Below, in pieces: positions 44,596 to 56,899 of a stretch of DNA of 64,000 nucleotides. Positions within the stretch are counted from its first letter, which is position 1. Each line of letters starts with the position of its first letter. Made by a program: the position numbers and the translations under genes. The stretch lies in contig NW_026570238.1 of assembly GCF_019649055.1 (NCBI RefSeq), forward strand, positions 992,001 to 1,056,000. Direction: 5' to 3'. The notes below the pieces were generated by a model. It was given only the letters and a program-made list of their open reading frames with translations. It ran no database searches and was not told the origin of the DNA. Origin of the DNA: Paramacrobiotus metropolitanus. Its lineage: Eukaryota; Tardigrada; Eutardigrada; Parachela; Macrobiotidae.

Positions 44596-46800
44596 TTACG
44601 TTGATTTAGCAACGGCTCCGATAATCATTGCAAGCTCTTTTTCGTTTATTTTACCATCTCCATCCATATCGCATCCTTTGATAATGGTATCCCTAAGGGT
44701 ATTGATATCATCCTGAGTGTAGTCCTTCTTGGCCATTCGTACAATGTCGGCAGAAAGGCCGTCTATTTCCGACGCTTGGATGAAACCTGAGTTGTCCTAA
44801 ATGCCACAGAAGAAAGTTAAATTACATAGCTTAGTTATTCATACTAGCATTGAGTTCAGGTTGATTCATCAGTATCGATGTTAAAACACAATATTATATG
44901 ACTGTACGGTTTCAACATTTGAGTCACGTTTCATTTGTTCTTTAAAATGTTCAAGCTATGAACGTTCAGTTCTTTAAAATGTTCAGGCTATAGGGTGTAC
45001 AACGTTCGGCTGCAGTCAACACGTGTGATATTGCAAGCAGTGTACTAACCCGATCGTATTGCTTGAAAATGGTAGCGATTTGCTGTTGGGAAAGCTGTCC
45101 GAGGTTAGTCTGCAGGTAGCAATTAATTATTTAGGTGTGTTGTGTTTTATGGTGTTTAGATATGTAAAGGTATGCAAGTCTGCCTCACCTTTTGCGCCGC
45201 AGCATGAATAAAATTCTGTTTCACTGGCAGTAGCCTAAGGAAAAAACCAGAAACCAGTAAAAGATTCCAATCATGGAGACATATTTAATGTTCGTATACG
45301 GCATACTGTGCGGCTTCCCCGAGGCTGAGTTTGCCATCTTTGTTAGAATCAAAGATTTCCAGCTGGAAAACATATACATGTAGTGTCATGTTCGCGAGAG
45401 ACAACAGTAGTGCAATATTATTATCTAACGGCAGCAATGAGCGTATTATTGCGATATAACATTATTGCAATGAGGGTACTGCTGTAAACCACTCAATTTT
45501 TCTGTGCTTGTAGTAATGCAGTGCAAATGCGCTGATTATCAGCAAAAATCGTACGAGTTGTTTGGTGTATTCGTTGATGGTGTTCTTGTCCAGGGATGGA
45601 TTTTTTAAGACATCTTTAAGAAATCCCTGAAAAAGCCAAATAATTATAATTTCAGGAGATCATAAAAGTTTACTCTAAGTGTACTCTGGCTACTGTGAAC
45701 GGAAAAATTAAAAACACAAAAAACAGGCTTTTGCACATGAATAAAGCCCACAGCTGACCAGAGCACACACACTAGTCGTACGAGTACTTAACTACCACGT
45801 CATTTTACCCGGCAGCACTTTGCCTGCGTGAGGATTGTTTAGTAATTACCTCCAATTCTCCAGCCTCTATGTATCCACTTTTGTCGGCATCATATTTTTT
45901 CCATGCCTTAAAAAATTCGGAAAACATTTAGAAACTAAAATGCACAGGCTAATTTTCAGTGACATCTCACGACCATAATGCTTATAACATGTACAGTAAA
46001 CAAATATATAAGTGTGAGAACAACTACACAGTTGCTGTTGTACCACAACGTTACAAATATTAAAATAGCAAATACTGCGAATAAAGTTTTTAGTTCAAAT
46101 AGCAAAGGTAGATTTAATTAAACGAGGTAGGCTTATGCGACGAATTTAGAACAGGGCTAAATTATCGACAAGGCTTAATTTTCGTCTTTACCACCATAAA
46201 GTCTTCGCTGGAGTCCAACGGGTTGTCAAAACGGAAAACCAAAAGAAACTTTTGATCGGTTGGCAAAATGCTGGATAACTGAAACAGGAAACAGTTTTGC
46301 ACAACCATCAAGTGTCGCGACTGTCTCGCGGCTAGTACAGTTTCGTACCTCTTCAATACTAATTTTGCCATCCTTGTTTTTGTCGTGTTCTGCCAAAAAT
46401 GCCGCCGAAAGTTCTTTTAAGCCAGCAGGGCTCAGCGCCTAACATGTTTAGCAAAATGGGTTACATATAAAAAATTACGTACTGTTCTTTTGAACAACGT
46501 CTTAAAAGCGAGAGCTTTCTTCACCTCTTTACTGGACATCCCCGCCAAATTCACGAGAAATTCTTTCAAAAATTTCTCAACTTCCTGGTCTTCGATGTAC
46601 CCGCTATCTAAAAATTTAATTTCATAAAACACTGCCAGCAGTTTATACATGAAGGTCACTGAGGATTCTCCACCAGCCTTACTGTCGGTATCGTATTTCT
46701 GCCAGGCTTGGTAGAAGTCGTAAGAACTAAGATTTTTCATCCTTTTTCCGGTCTCGTTGATGAGCCGCATCATGGTAACTTTAGCACTTGAGCTGGTCAT
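44596..46800 (-). CDS. Calbindin-32/calbindin-type six-EF-hand calcium-binding protein
   Basis: Start ATG at 46800 (MTSSSAKVTMMRLINETGKR), stop at 44596. Six EF-hand loops follow across about eight exons. EF1 is DTDNSGYIEDQE, with the loop completed by splicing. EF2 is DKNKDGKISIEE. The linker is LSSILPTDQKFLLVFRFDNP, which matches the calbindin-family LP..ENFLLFFR linker. EF3 is DADKSGYIEAGE, EF4 DSNKDGKLSLGE, EF5 DNSGFIQASEID (first Asp in the previous exon) and EF6 DMDGDGKINEKE. All six keep the acidic coordinating positions and the Gly at position 6, so all may bind calcium. The family comprises cytosolic calcium buffers and sensors of neurons and muscle (Drosophila Cbp53E, vertebrate calbindin, calretinin, secretagogin). 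The gene is intact, and introns often fall inside EF loops. Confidence 0.9.
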
Positions 46801-47783
46801 TTTTGCACGGGATGGACAGAAACGATAGCCGAACAAATAGTTGGTACACCTTAAAATAAAGAAGGCTTGTGCAACGGAGCACCACAAACACTAGATTCAC
46901 AAAACGCAACAAAAATTGATTTATCGAAACACTAACTCAACGTAAATGTCTTCAGGCGTTGCAGCTGGTTTTCAAGGAAAACCTTTACTTGTGATGAAAC
47001 ATGTTTGCCTAAGGCCGATCGATGGTCATCGTAACGGTATGTAAACAGAAAACAAAGAATTTTGAATTTTGGAACTTACCTAAATCCTTCATGTTGCTTC
47101 CTGCATATTAACTGAGATAAAAGTAAGGACGCTTAACCGCTTGACGTAGTATGTACTGCATACGCGCCAACGCCCCTTTAGCCAACCGTTTTACTTATTT
47201 CGAACACAAAATCGATCCAGGGCGTATTTGTGTGCACCTATCGGTATCCTGCTTATCGAGTAAACTAGGAAAAGTTTGCAGCCTCTCAGTGTCCGATTAT
47301 AAGTTACTGACATATGCAAAACCAAAAAATAAATACCTAGCTAAAAAATATGGTCGATGCTGCGTGCGCGGGGAATCACGGGTGTTGGCTGCGTGCACGG
47401 AGTTCGGACGGGTGTTGGCTGTGAGCATGGGTGACCTTTTTGGGTCCGCACGGTGTTGGCTGTGTGCACGGCTTTTTCAATTTTAAATTTTTTTTTTATT
47501 TTCGAATTTTAGTCGTAACATTTATAGTTTTCCAGGTCTTATTCAACCACAACAGTGTTCGCTGAAATTCCATAAGTTGGTGGTTACTACAAAGTACGCC
47601 GGTCTCCATGCACAGTTCTGTTAAAAGGTCAGTAACAAGGGTGACAAAAATTGACCTCAAATGTTCCACATGCCGGTACGTCGTTGTCAAATTAAGGTGA
47701 TCCGAAGCATGCAGATCTAAATTCTGACATTCTCACTCCACTGTTTAACGTCGCAAAGCAGCTTTTGTAGAAACGTGCTTGTT
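46801..47783. other. Divergent intergenic region between calbindin and the CFAP210-like gene
   Basis: Contains the minisatellite listed separately and no supported coding. It should include both promoters, because the two genes are divergent. Confidence 0.55.
47345..47475 (+). repeat. Minisatellite, about 3-4 units of 29-41 bases
   Basis: Units of the form TGYGTGCACGG..(variable)..ACGGGTGTTGGC repeat at 47360-47475. The last unit, CACGGTGTTGG..TGTGCACGGC, closely resembles the core CACGGTGTTGGTGCACGGC in the tandem array near 10970. Confidence 0.7.
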
Positions 47784-49894
47784 ATGTGTGAATATAACGA
47801 TGCAGTTCTGCTCATTACGGAGGAACAATGGCAACACATCAAAGGAAAGCCGGAAGAAATCCACACAGACATACCGGATGACGGACTGATTGAGCGGGCA
47901 CGCATGGCAGAGGAGTCCAGAAAACTGAAAGCGCACTGGAGCAACACCCTTGAAGTAAGTACTTCCATACGCTGATTAATAAATATTAACTAATCGTAGG
48001 TTCCTGTCTAATTCAGTAGTTATACTGGCGTTCATACTGTTCATCGCATAGCACGGCGCCGGTTCAACAGTCACCTTCGATTCCTGTGTGCAGTTAAATG
48101 GTGACAAGAAAATGAATCTGCAGCGTTAAATTGTTACCCTTGTTACGAAGTCTGTATGTCACTTGAAAAAATCACTGAGATTGTCGACTATTAGTTTACA
48201 GGTAAACATGCGTAAAAAAGCCCTTATGAAACGTCAAACGAAAGATAAACTGGAACACGAAGCGGTAAAACTCGAAGAAGAATGCGAGCGAGGTGCCGAA
48301 GACAGAGCTCGAGAGGTCATACAATACGCTCAACGACTAGCCGTGAAAAACACTGAAGAAATGAGGAATTTTCAGGTTTGCAGAAACCGATTTGATTTTA
48401 ACGCAGTGGTCTTGATATCTCAAAATGATTTCAATATTTAGTGACTTTATAGTCACTAAACAATTAGCGACCACTGGGCGCATCAAGTTTTGATAAGCAT
48501 TTTTAACTTATGATAAATTCGACCACGAAAAAGGAAGATACTCCTGTATAACGAAACTGGGACCACGATATGTGCAACTGCAATTTGCAGCTGGGGCTGG
48601 TGCTATCCTCTTTGATAATGATATTATTCCCCGGCAGTTTTTAATTTACTTTTAATATTAATTCCAGAAAGCGTTATCACTTGCGGAAGCGGCAACGTAT
48701 TGGAAAGCTCAGTGCGAACATAATCAAAGCCTGCGTGAAAAACGACAAGAAATGGAACGCCATCAAGCCTTGACAATTTGTCGGCCGGAAAATGAGCACT
48801 CGCAACTCAAAGCGGCACCGTTCTCTAATAAAAAAATCGAAAAATCGGAAAATCACAAAAATGGCAGGATAGCATACCTGCATGAACGCGCAGAATATAT
48901 GAAAGAGTATAATGATAAACTTCGAGCCGAAGACGCAGAAACTGAGGAAGATCACAATGCACGGAAATGCAGTCTTCGGCAGGATTACGCTACAGAATTA
49001 GACATTAGACAGGCTGCAGCACAGCAAACCATGGAACAAGACCAACTGGAAAATCAAATCAGAAAAAATTATATTCAAATGAAACTGGAAAGAGCGATAA
49101 ACTTGCGAAACGACGATACGGAATGCCAAAAGTAAGAAGTGGTTTACATTGAAAATGAAAATGCAATGCGCAACGTAACGGAAACAACACTTGTAGTTGT
49201 CTGGTTTGCAGTCAAATGCGTAACGAAAAGGTCACAGCTGCAACCACCTTTGAATCAACAGATGCCCGTTTAAACGCAGTGATCGATACGCTCGTCCGAA
49301 AAGGAGTGCAGAAACAGGAGGAAATCGAAGCGCAAAGAGATCAAGAGAAACAAAACAGAACCAATCTGGCTTATGAGCTTGCGTCATTTAATAAGCAGCT
49401 AGCGGTAAATCCCCTATTTTGCCGTGCCATCTAGCACAACAGGCTATTTGTTATATTATCTCTTTTAGACTGAACGCCAAATTGGAGAAAAAAGAGATCT
49501 AAAGCGAGAAAATTCTGAATATCAAAAGATGCTTGAAACCAAAGCAAAACCCTCAAACGCACCAAATTCGTCTGATGCCGAAGTGAAAGCACACCAAACA
49601 AAGGAATTGCTAGAGTTCTGGGACGAGCAAAAGGTCACTTAAAGAACGTACAAACGCATTGAAGTTCTGCATATTGATGAAAGTGTTTTATAGAGAGTTT
49701 CCGTTCACCAGCGAGAGGACGAGAAAACAAGAGACGCTAAAACTGCTGAAAAGGAAATACAGAGAGAAAAGGTTCGCACAGAAAAGATTCTCGAAACTAT
49801 GGACCGCGAAATCGAAAAGCGACGAATATTAGGGTGGAACATCGCACCAATGTTGCGAGCAAAACAACAATTTGAAGACGGCAGTCTACCGTGA
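47784..49894 (+). CDS. Axonemal coiled-coil protein, CFAP210/CCDC173-like
   Basis: Exon 1 starts at ATG 47784 with VLLITEEQWQHIK, then IERARMAEESRKLKAHWSNT before a GTAAGT donor. Later exons (48201-48375, 48667-49132, 49213-49406, 49470-49632, about 49695-49894) are almost wholly charged helix: MRKKALMKRQTKDKLEHEA, HERAEYMKEYNDKLRAEDAE, EIEKRRILGWNIAPMLRAKQ. The N-terminal .VLxxxEWxxIQ motif followed by R/E/K-rich helices is the trichohyalin-plectin-homology pattern of CFAP210/CFAP53-type microtubule inner proteins. These line ciliary and sperm-flagellar doublets. Length after splicing is about 430-450 residues, near the family norm. CFAP53 or another TPH protein remains possible. Confidence 0.6.
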
Positions 49895-50268
49895 TTTCGC
49901 AATGGTTATGGTCTGTGAACCACATTTAAAGCGTTTGAAATTCTGTGAAACACCGTTAACGGACTTCAATGTAAATTACTGGGGTTCACATTTTTCGGAA
50001 TTGTTAACTTGTTTAATACTGCTTTCAAGATTAAAACATCAACAAAAAACCACCAAATACAACACCGATTAGCAGAGAGCTAAGAACGTCAAACAATTAC
50101 GGTCGCAACCGACTAGAATTCACATATTAACTGACATCATTAGTCGTATGACTATGAGAAAAACATATCTTTTTGGTAAGACAGCTGCCACAGGAAAACA
50201 TGACGCCTATAAGATGCTGTGGAAGATATGCGTCAAAAACTGACCACCGGATCAATGCTACATTCACG
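49895..50268. other. Short intergenic gap between convergent genes
   Basis: No coding seen. It probably contains the 3' UTRs of the CFAP210-like and PAQR genes. Confidence 0.5.
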
Positions 50269-51650
50269 TTAATTTGGGATTGTTTGCTCAGCCGCTAACG
50301 GAATATCGAGATTCCCGGCGTACAAGTAGTGCGCCACAGCCAGAAAATGCCATGATGCTCCCACGACAACAAAGAGGTGCCATATGGCATGAGCGCAAGG
50401 GATCACGCCGTCCATTTTAAAGAACACCACTCCCAACACGTATACTGCTCCACCCTGTGCTACAGCCATAATGCCCCGGCTGTCAGCCATTCCCGGCACA
50501 CAAATCACTCCCGGTATAATGCCCATAAACAAATACAGAAAAGTCTCGAAGTGCTTGTATTTCTCGTGGAAGAGATACTGATATACGGCGCCACCGAACA
50601 CCATGAACCACAGCACGAAGAAAACAACCAGCACGTACAGCTCGGCATCCTTTAGCAGCAACCTGTTTCGACAAAATTAATGCGTTATGTCTGAGGAGTT
50701 ATCGTTAATTATCTTATTAATCGAAACTCTGCCAACTTAATTTCCACTCACTAACAATTCCTTCGACAGAATAAATCTAACAAATATAAGGACTGCAAGG
50801 GTTGTTGAAGTTAAAAACGCAATTTCAAGTTTCCAAGTGATTATCAAGAATAATTAAAAAACGACTTACCAGGGACTATAGGAGCATGCCTAAAAATTAA
50901 AACGTTTCCAGTAGATACAACTTTCATTAGTAAACCATAACTATTAATTCAAATTCATACTTACGATAAAAGCGTATATCGTAGCGCGATCACAGATATG
51001 TAAAGTAAACTTCACTCTTCTGGTCATGCCAAAGTAGCACGCGCTATGGAAGGCTGTTGAGACTCCGAACAAGGCAATTAGCGAGCATCCGTATATAACG
51101 GCCGTGATGGCATGCAAATAGGTAGGAGCGGAAAGCAACAAATATCCCATAGCGCACATGGCTGGAATTATACTGATCTGCAAGTTGGCATACAAATTTA
51201 CAGGAGTATTCTCCCAGACTGTGTCTGTACATTGTGTACAATTAGTAAAAATGAAGTTTAATAATGCCAACAAAGCCTAGGAAAGATGAAGTACTTTTCA
51301 CTATGACAAATGAGAAGAATAAAAATTTATTTCAATACGAAAAGCAAGAACAAAGTAACATAAGAACAGGACTGAAAACAACATTTGCAGAAAATATATA
51401 CATAACATCCAGGTTCGCTAATCCTTGAAATAACGACACTCACCCACTGCCACATACAACTAACAGTTAATTTATAGCATAACAAGGGTTTGCAGTTTGC
51501 TCCTTCACCGTTCACGTACCGCATGAGTGCAAATGTTGGCCACATGTTCAATATCCGTCGGCTCATAGGCTTCTCCAGGACATGCTCTTCTATTCCGGAA
51601 TCTATCAGCACAAAGGAAAGCAGACTGTAAAAGTTAAAACCATCGGAAAT
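50269..51650 (-). CDS. PAQR family receptor, MMD/PAQR10-PAQR11-like
   Basis: The exon at 51480-51650 contains RRILNMWPTFALMRYVNGEG, matching the short cytosolic RFMNxxxP start of MMD. The next exon (51.27-50.97 kb) carries membrane helices (MCAMGYLLLSAPTYLHAITA, AVIYGCSLIALFGVSTAFH) and HICDRATIYAF, the conserved STxFH and HxxDRxxIY motifs. A small exon near 50.87 kb is likely. The last exon (50.66-50.27 kb) holds LYVLVVFFVLWFMVFGGAVY, YLFHEKYKHFETFLYLFMG, GGAVYVLGVVFFKMDGVIP and HAIWHLFVVVGASWHFLAVA, including the HxxxH zinc motif. The seven-TM PAQR hydrolase/receptor fold with intact metal ligands is expected. MMD proteins localise to Golgi, ER and lysosome membranes. The start codon is not certain. 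Confidence 0.85.
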
Positions 51651-52773
51651 AAGCATCACAAATTAAGATAGGAAAGCAACTACAAATTTTCGCTCTTATT
51701 ATTAGTCTTATAATCTTATGATGTTGACGTCTCGCACCTTCGCCAGTTGCGCTTGATCCCAGGCACTCTCGTTGCGTGCTCCTTTCCATGGCCATTTCTT
51801 TCGCTGCGACGATGTGCGCCGTAATCATGTTGTTTGGGACCATTGTCACTGTCATCGGTCACGTTGGGAACAGACCTTCGGCTAAGCTCCATCGATCGCG
51901 CAACTTCAACATTGGCCCAAAAACCTGGAGTCTATCTGTACGTCCATCATTCCATCCAGCCAGAAGTAGCACACTTCCAATATCACACTCTGTCCTTGGA
52001 ACACTCCATATCACAGGTCCTTAACGCATCCAAAAGACACGGCGACGATGTCCAAAATCTTGGAGCTTATGGAAGAACTCCAGATAACCACGGAACAACT
52101 CCCAGAACTCACATTATGAAAATGACGAAATTATATTAATTATTGAAATAAAATTATTATTAACGGTGAATGATCGTGAATCCCGTGATAAGCGGCCTAG
52201 CGACTTCGCTGCTGTTGCATCTGATGCTTTCAAGTTTCAAAAATCGGAAAACACAAACGCGTTCTGTTATCTGGATTAGTTCTCATGCTTAAAGTTCTAA
52301 AAAAAATCTACAACACTAAAAATTAATATGCAACTGATTAACATTAACAGCAATCTCCAGACTCTACGTAGATCTGAAAATTAAAATGATACGAACTGTA
52401 TGGAAAACCTACCCATCTCTACCGCCCAGCTTGTTCGGTACTATTACGTATCTGCCGCCAGAGGTGGGTCGGTTTTGTTGCTGATTCGGGATACGCGTCA
52501 CCGCATAGCGCTGGCAGTGAAAAATGTGACAGCCTGCATACAGCATTCGTAATTTTTTTGGGGTATTTCGATTTTTACAAACATTTTTAAAGCACAGTAA
52601 GGCTAAGTATTTATTTATTCTTACTTGTTAGACTATCAGCTGTGCAGATTTCGTAGTGGGATCATAAAGAGGTTACAGACCACGATCGTTCAAACCACAA
52701 TGACAAGAAAGACAAGATTTTCGTGACTTCCGCGGATCAGTTGCGAAGTCACACGGTCACACCACATTTTACA
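51651..52773. other. Intergenic region upstream of DPH7
   Basis: Overlapping 73-101-codon frames on both strands at 51.63-52.14 kb lack recognisable motifs. Part may be the 5' exon or UTR of the PAQR gene. 52.14-52.69 kb shows nothing. Confidence 0.45.
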
Positions 52774-54264
52774 ATGGCGACGAAACGGCTTGCTTCCATT
52801 GATACTGATGCGTATGCAGCAGTGTGCGAATATTCCCAGAATGGATCTATGCTTTATTGTGGAACATATCAACTGGAGGGAAAAGAGAGCGGTGATCCTA
52901 GTGCCACCCGTCGCGTTGGTTCTCTGCTGGTCGTTAAAAACCAGAAGATTGTCCATCAACTGCACGGTCTTCCTGGAGTGCTGGATGTGAAGACACTGGA
53001 TCGTGACGATATCATTCTAGCAATGGCTGACGGAACTTTACGCGTTGTACAAAATTTGCAGTCGGAGCGCGACGACGGACTTGAACATTTCGGTATTCTT
53101 GAAGCTGCGAAGATAGAGTGCACTAAGGGACTCGCCTTGGCAGTGGCCTGGACTAAGTAAGCTGTTAGCAGTTCACTGATTTCCGTCCGAATGCGGAGAA
53201 AGGTATCGCCTACCGGAAATGAATTAATAAGATTCACTATCAGTGTAAGTGTTACATTTTGTTATATATAAATTCATTGAGGCTTTTACCTAGGGAGTCC
53301 GAGAATACAGGTTCGATTTTGCTGGCGGTTTCTGATTCTGTTGGTAACGTGACTATTCTGCGAGAACGAGATGAAGAATTTCGACATGTGCAGTCTTCAA
53401 CGTTACACGAGTATGAAGTCTGGACCGTTTGTTTTGACGCCGAAAACTCCAACATTGTGTACTCTGGTAAAACAATTATTACATGAGTTTGTCGCTGTAC
53501 ACTGTAATCTTGTAAACCATTCTTGGATATACTGAAAATTAATTGTTTCGGGCTTGCTTGCTGCAGGTGCGGACGACTCCTTGTTGAAAGTGACAGATTC
53601 TAGAATGCCAGATGTTGCGCGGACTGTTCATGGTCATGAAGCCGGTGTTACCAGTATTGTAAATAGGATGGCATTTCCATCGCTTTTATTTACGGGGAGG
53701 TTCGTGAACCGATACGTCCTAGCTCTGAGCATAGGGTTATATTCATTTTTTTCGTAACGTCATCTTTGGATTTCTAGTTATGATGAAAATTTACGAGTAT
53801 GGGACAAGAGAAACTTGAAAGATTCGGTTGGAGCAATTGGTTTGGGTGGAGGTGTATGGAGGATAAAACAGAATCCGATAAGACGTGAGATTTTTGCTTG
53901 TGCTTGTATGCAAGGTGGAGCCCGAATAGTGGAGTATCGTGATCCAGGTAAGCACTGGTGGATTACAGCGAAGGTGTACGTTCTAATTCAGATATGCTCG
54001 ATTGAATGACAACCGTGGTCGAATGAATGCCGGCAATTCTTTGTCAATAGTTGATAAAAATAACGTTCAGTGTATTTTCCTTTAGATTTCGTTGTTCTGG
54101 ATACATTTATGACCGATCGCCAGCTTGTATATGGAATTGATTGGAGCGTACCCATCCGTTCGGATAATTTGGATTCCCAGAAAATTTCTGATGGTCTGCA
54201 ATTTGAATTAGCAGCATGTTCGTTTTATGACCACGTACTGGATTTTTTTTCTGTTTCATGTTGA
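52774..54264 (+). CDS. DPH7: Diphthine methyltransferase DPH7 (WDR85), WD40 protein
   Basis: Start ATG at 52774 (MATKRLASIDTDAYA). An in-frame ATG 51 bases upstream gives a less typical N-terminus. Exon 1 has SMLYCGTYQL, the ACGTYQL signature of DPH7. Further exons give SENTGSILLAVSDS / LHEYEVWTVCFDAENSNIVY, then GADDSLLKVTDSRMPDVART, HGHEAGVTSIV and YDENLRVWDKRNLKDSV. GGGVWRIKQNPIRREIFACA follows and a last exon ends YGIDWS..AACSFYDHVL to the stop at 54264. GGGVWRxKxxP and the terminal CSFYDH are diagnostic of the family. DPH7 demethylates diphthine methyl ester in the diphthamide pathway on elongation factor 2, in the cytosol. Five exons with short introns, no defects. Confidence 0.9.
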
Positions 54265-54748
54265 GTTAAGGCGTCTGAGAGATCGTTCTTTTATTAATTT
54301 GTTGTTGTTTCAAGTCTTTAACATAGCAGTTGACACTTCTGCGAAACATTAGCGTTGGTTTGTTGGGCTTTGTCGGCAGAAACTGCTGCTGGACTGGTTT
54401 GTTCTGTTTTTGCCCAAAGCGACTTGGAAAAATCGAATAATTTGTAACTGATAAACATTTTTGCAGGAGCCGGTATATTTCTTAATCGCCTTACAGACGT
54501 AACTTTCATTCATTTTTATTTATTGTAAAAGCTTCAACACCGGTAAAAAGACGGTAACAACAGTTTTGCAAACGACAAAAATTTCAAAGGTACGAAACTT
54601 ACTACGAAACTCACCAACAACGAGCTATTTACAAATTAAAGAAAAAAACAAGAATTTACAAAGTCAAACACGATGACAATCTGAAGACTATACCAAAATA
54701 ATCCAGACTAACTGAATCAACAATACTATAAATTCACCGCACTGAATT
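54265..54748. other. Gap between convergent DPH7 and IRF2BP
   Basis: Likely the 3' UTRs of both genes; a 63-codon minus frame at 54318-54509 has no recognisable motif. Confidence 0.5.
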
Positions 54749-55915
54749 TCACGGTTTGCGACTTTCCTTCTCTTCATTGTACAATTGCTCCAGAATGGTC
54801 TGCGCTTCCGTTGGCGAGAAGGTCCATGCGACATCCCCGTCGATTCGCGGCGCCGGGCATCGCTCACCACTGGGACAGGTTGCGGGTGCGTTCTCCGTGG
54901 CCTTGGAAACGATGTCTTTACAACAGCGGAAACAAAATCGATGCTCCATAACCGACGGGCACTGAATGTAGTTGGCATTGTCAATCACCTTACTACATAG
55001 CCGGCATTTAACAACCACCGGTGGCGATCGTCTTGCCGGACTGGGGATGCGCATGGCTTCCGGCGTGCCGCGAGAACTTGCGTCCATTGAGTTTGATACG
55101 GACATGGATCCGCTTCTTCTCGAATTACTCAAACTCATCTGCAACTGTTTCTTCCCACTGACGCTAGGACTGCCAAGGTCACCCGAATGGACACCCGCTG
55201 TTACTGCCGTCATGGCGCTAATGGGATTGGGAACTGATGATCCATCTGGCGGTGTATCGGCAGTGTCCCGTGTTGCGCTTCCGCCGCTGTGCAGCATCTG
55301 AGTAGCTGCACCAGCATGCAGCTGCACCAACTCCTGTAGTTCTTTTTGTGGCTTAACACCCGCACTCTTTTGCCAGACGCGATTCAGGGCCATTGACGGC
55401 ATGGAGCCACGTCGCGCGGAATATTTGGTCAGAACAGCCGGATGCAGCGGCTGGACGGCAGATCCGGAGGAAGTCTTACTAGACACTGAGATCAGCCCAT
55501 CACTGTGCTGCCGATCAGTGAGTTCAGTATCTTTTGTTCCATGCAGGCTAGCAGAATGAAAGTCAGTGTTGCCGAGAGGTTTGTGTTTGGGTTCTGACCG
55601 CACTGGACCCAGAGGAGCATGCAGTTCGCCAGGCTCCGGCTTGGGCAACCCACCGGTTCCGGGAACACGCGAATGGGGATCGGCACAGTAATACGCACGC
55701 TTCATTTGGCGTGTCTGCTCGATCATCCATTCGACTCGCTCAGAGCCTTCGTAATTGACACATCCTCGACATACTGGCTCCGTAAACTCCAGTAAAATTG
55801 CCCAGGAATACTTGGGTGAGTCACAAAGGAAGCAGTAATAACGCGCTGGTCGATGCATGTCAGTGTAGCGTTTCGAAGACGCAGGCGGCAAGTGAAAATC
55901 CGAATTTGAATTCAT
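54749..55915 (-). CDS. IRF2BP: Interferon regulatory factor 2-binding protein homologue (IRF2BP1/2/L), single exon
   Basis: About 388 residues from the ATG at 55915 ([16 protein letters not shown]) to 54749. The frame is open to an ATG at 56068, but the extra N-terminus is hydrophobic and atypical. Residues about 21-75 form the conserved N-terminal C4 zinc finger: [20 protein letters not shown] then [18 protein letters not shown]. The middle is Ser/Pro-rich and disordered. The C-terminus is the IRF2[35 protein letters not shown] and CPSGERCP, with a final [18 protein letters not shown]2BPs are nuclear co-repressors, and the RING may act as an E3 ligase. The intronless state across two zinc domains matches the vertebrate genes. 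Intact. Confidence 0.93.
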   Translation of the reverse strand: MNSNSDFHLPPASSKRYTDMHRPARYYCFLCDSPKYSWAILLEFTEPVCRGCVNYEGSERVEWMIEQTRQMKRAYYCADPHSRVPGTGGLPKPEPGELHAPLGPVRSEPKHKPLGNTDFHSASLHGTKDTELTDRQHSDGLISVSSKTSSGSAVQPLHPAVLTKYSARRGSMPSMALNRVWQKSAGVKPQKELQELVQLHAGAATQMLHSGGSATRDTADTPPDGSSVPNPISAMTAVTAGVHSGDLGSPSVSGKKQLQMSLSNSRRSGSMSVSNSMDASSRGTPEAMRIPSPARRSPPVVVKCRLCSKVIDNANYIQCPSVMEHRFCFRCCKDIVSKATENAPATCPSGERCPAPRIDGDVAWTFSPTEAQTILEQLYNEEKESRKP

Positions 55916-56700
55916 AATATTGTCCGGGAAACCTACACACTTTTCCGATAATATTTTCGTAAAAGAATTCAAAGGTTGGGCTGACGTGTCTTCAGCAGTA
56001 TAGATCGAGAAGTGGGCCAACGATAAAAAAACAAACGCTGGCAGGCGACACCGGAGCAGATCGTTCAATGATCACATGCTAGAATTCTTCAGTTTGAATC
56101 GTATGATAAAGGCAAGACAACAATAATTTTCGGCTACGTGCACCGAAGAGAATATGCCTGCCGGACACACTCCGTATGAATCACGATCGTGATTTCCGTC
56201 GGCCTGCAACTATAAAAATACCGGTTATCGTAATTGCAGTCTTATGACAAGCTGGCACTACGCAGTACTTAAACAATTCAAGAAACGTGCATAGTGCCTA
56301 ATACCGTAAATCCAGCTGCACAACGTATGAAACAGTTTAGTTCTGTCGTGCGGCGTGAAGTGTGAACTGTGAAGTCACATTAATTTAGTTTTGCAACGAT
56401 AGTATTAGTTTACCAATCTCAGTGCGAGAACGATAAGATGAAATAGCGATAACAATACGAACTTTGGCAACGATAACGATAAAGCAAGCGTAATAAAAGA
56501 AACCAGCCCTTTGCCCATATGTTTTGGTTAAATAATCAAATGCACAGCCGCTTATGACTGGAAAGTGGAATGTTTATAACGCAGAACCACTATCGTAATC
56601 CACAAGACTACTACACTACATCATATTTTTTAAAAGAATTTTTTAATGACACAAAACTCAAATAATTTTGAAGATGATCGTCATTTAAAAAAATGCCAAC
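55916..56700. other. IRF2BP upstream region
   Basis: About 0.8 kb without supported coding. Probably holds the IRF2BP promoter and 5' UTR. Confidence 0.5.
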
Positions 56701-56899
56701 CTAAAATTAAAAGTTTTATTCAATGGGAAAAATACCGATCAGTAACTGGTATGAGTCGTTTGCTTGGCTTTTGCATCGTCTACGTAGCCTTGTCACATAC
56801 GACACAGGGAAACGGCATGCACGTACCTTATCAGTTTAGTTTTGCTGCAAAAGCAAGCCTTTGGAGCACCAGTAGGCAAAAATCATTTACAGCATCAAT

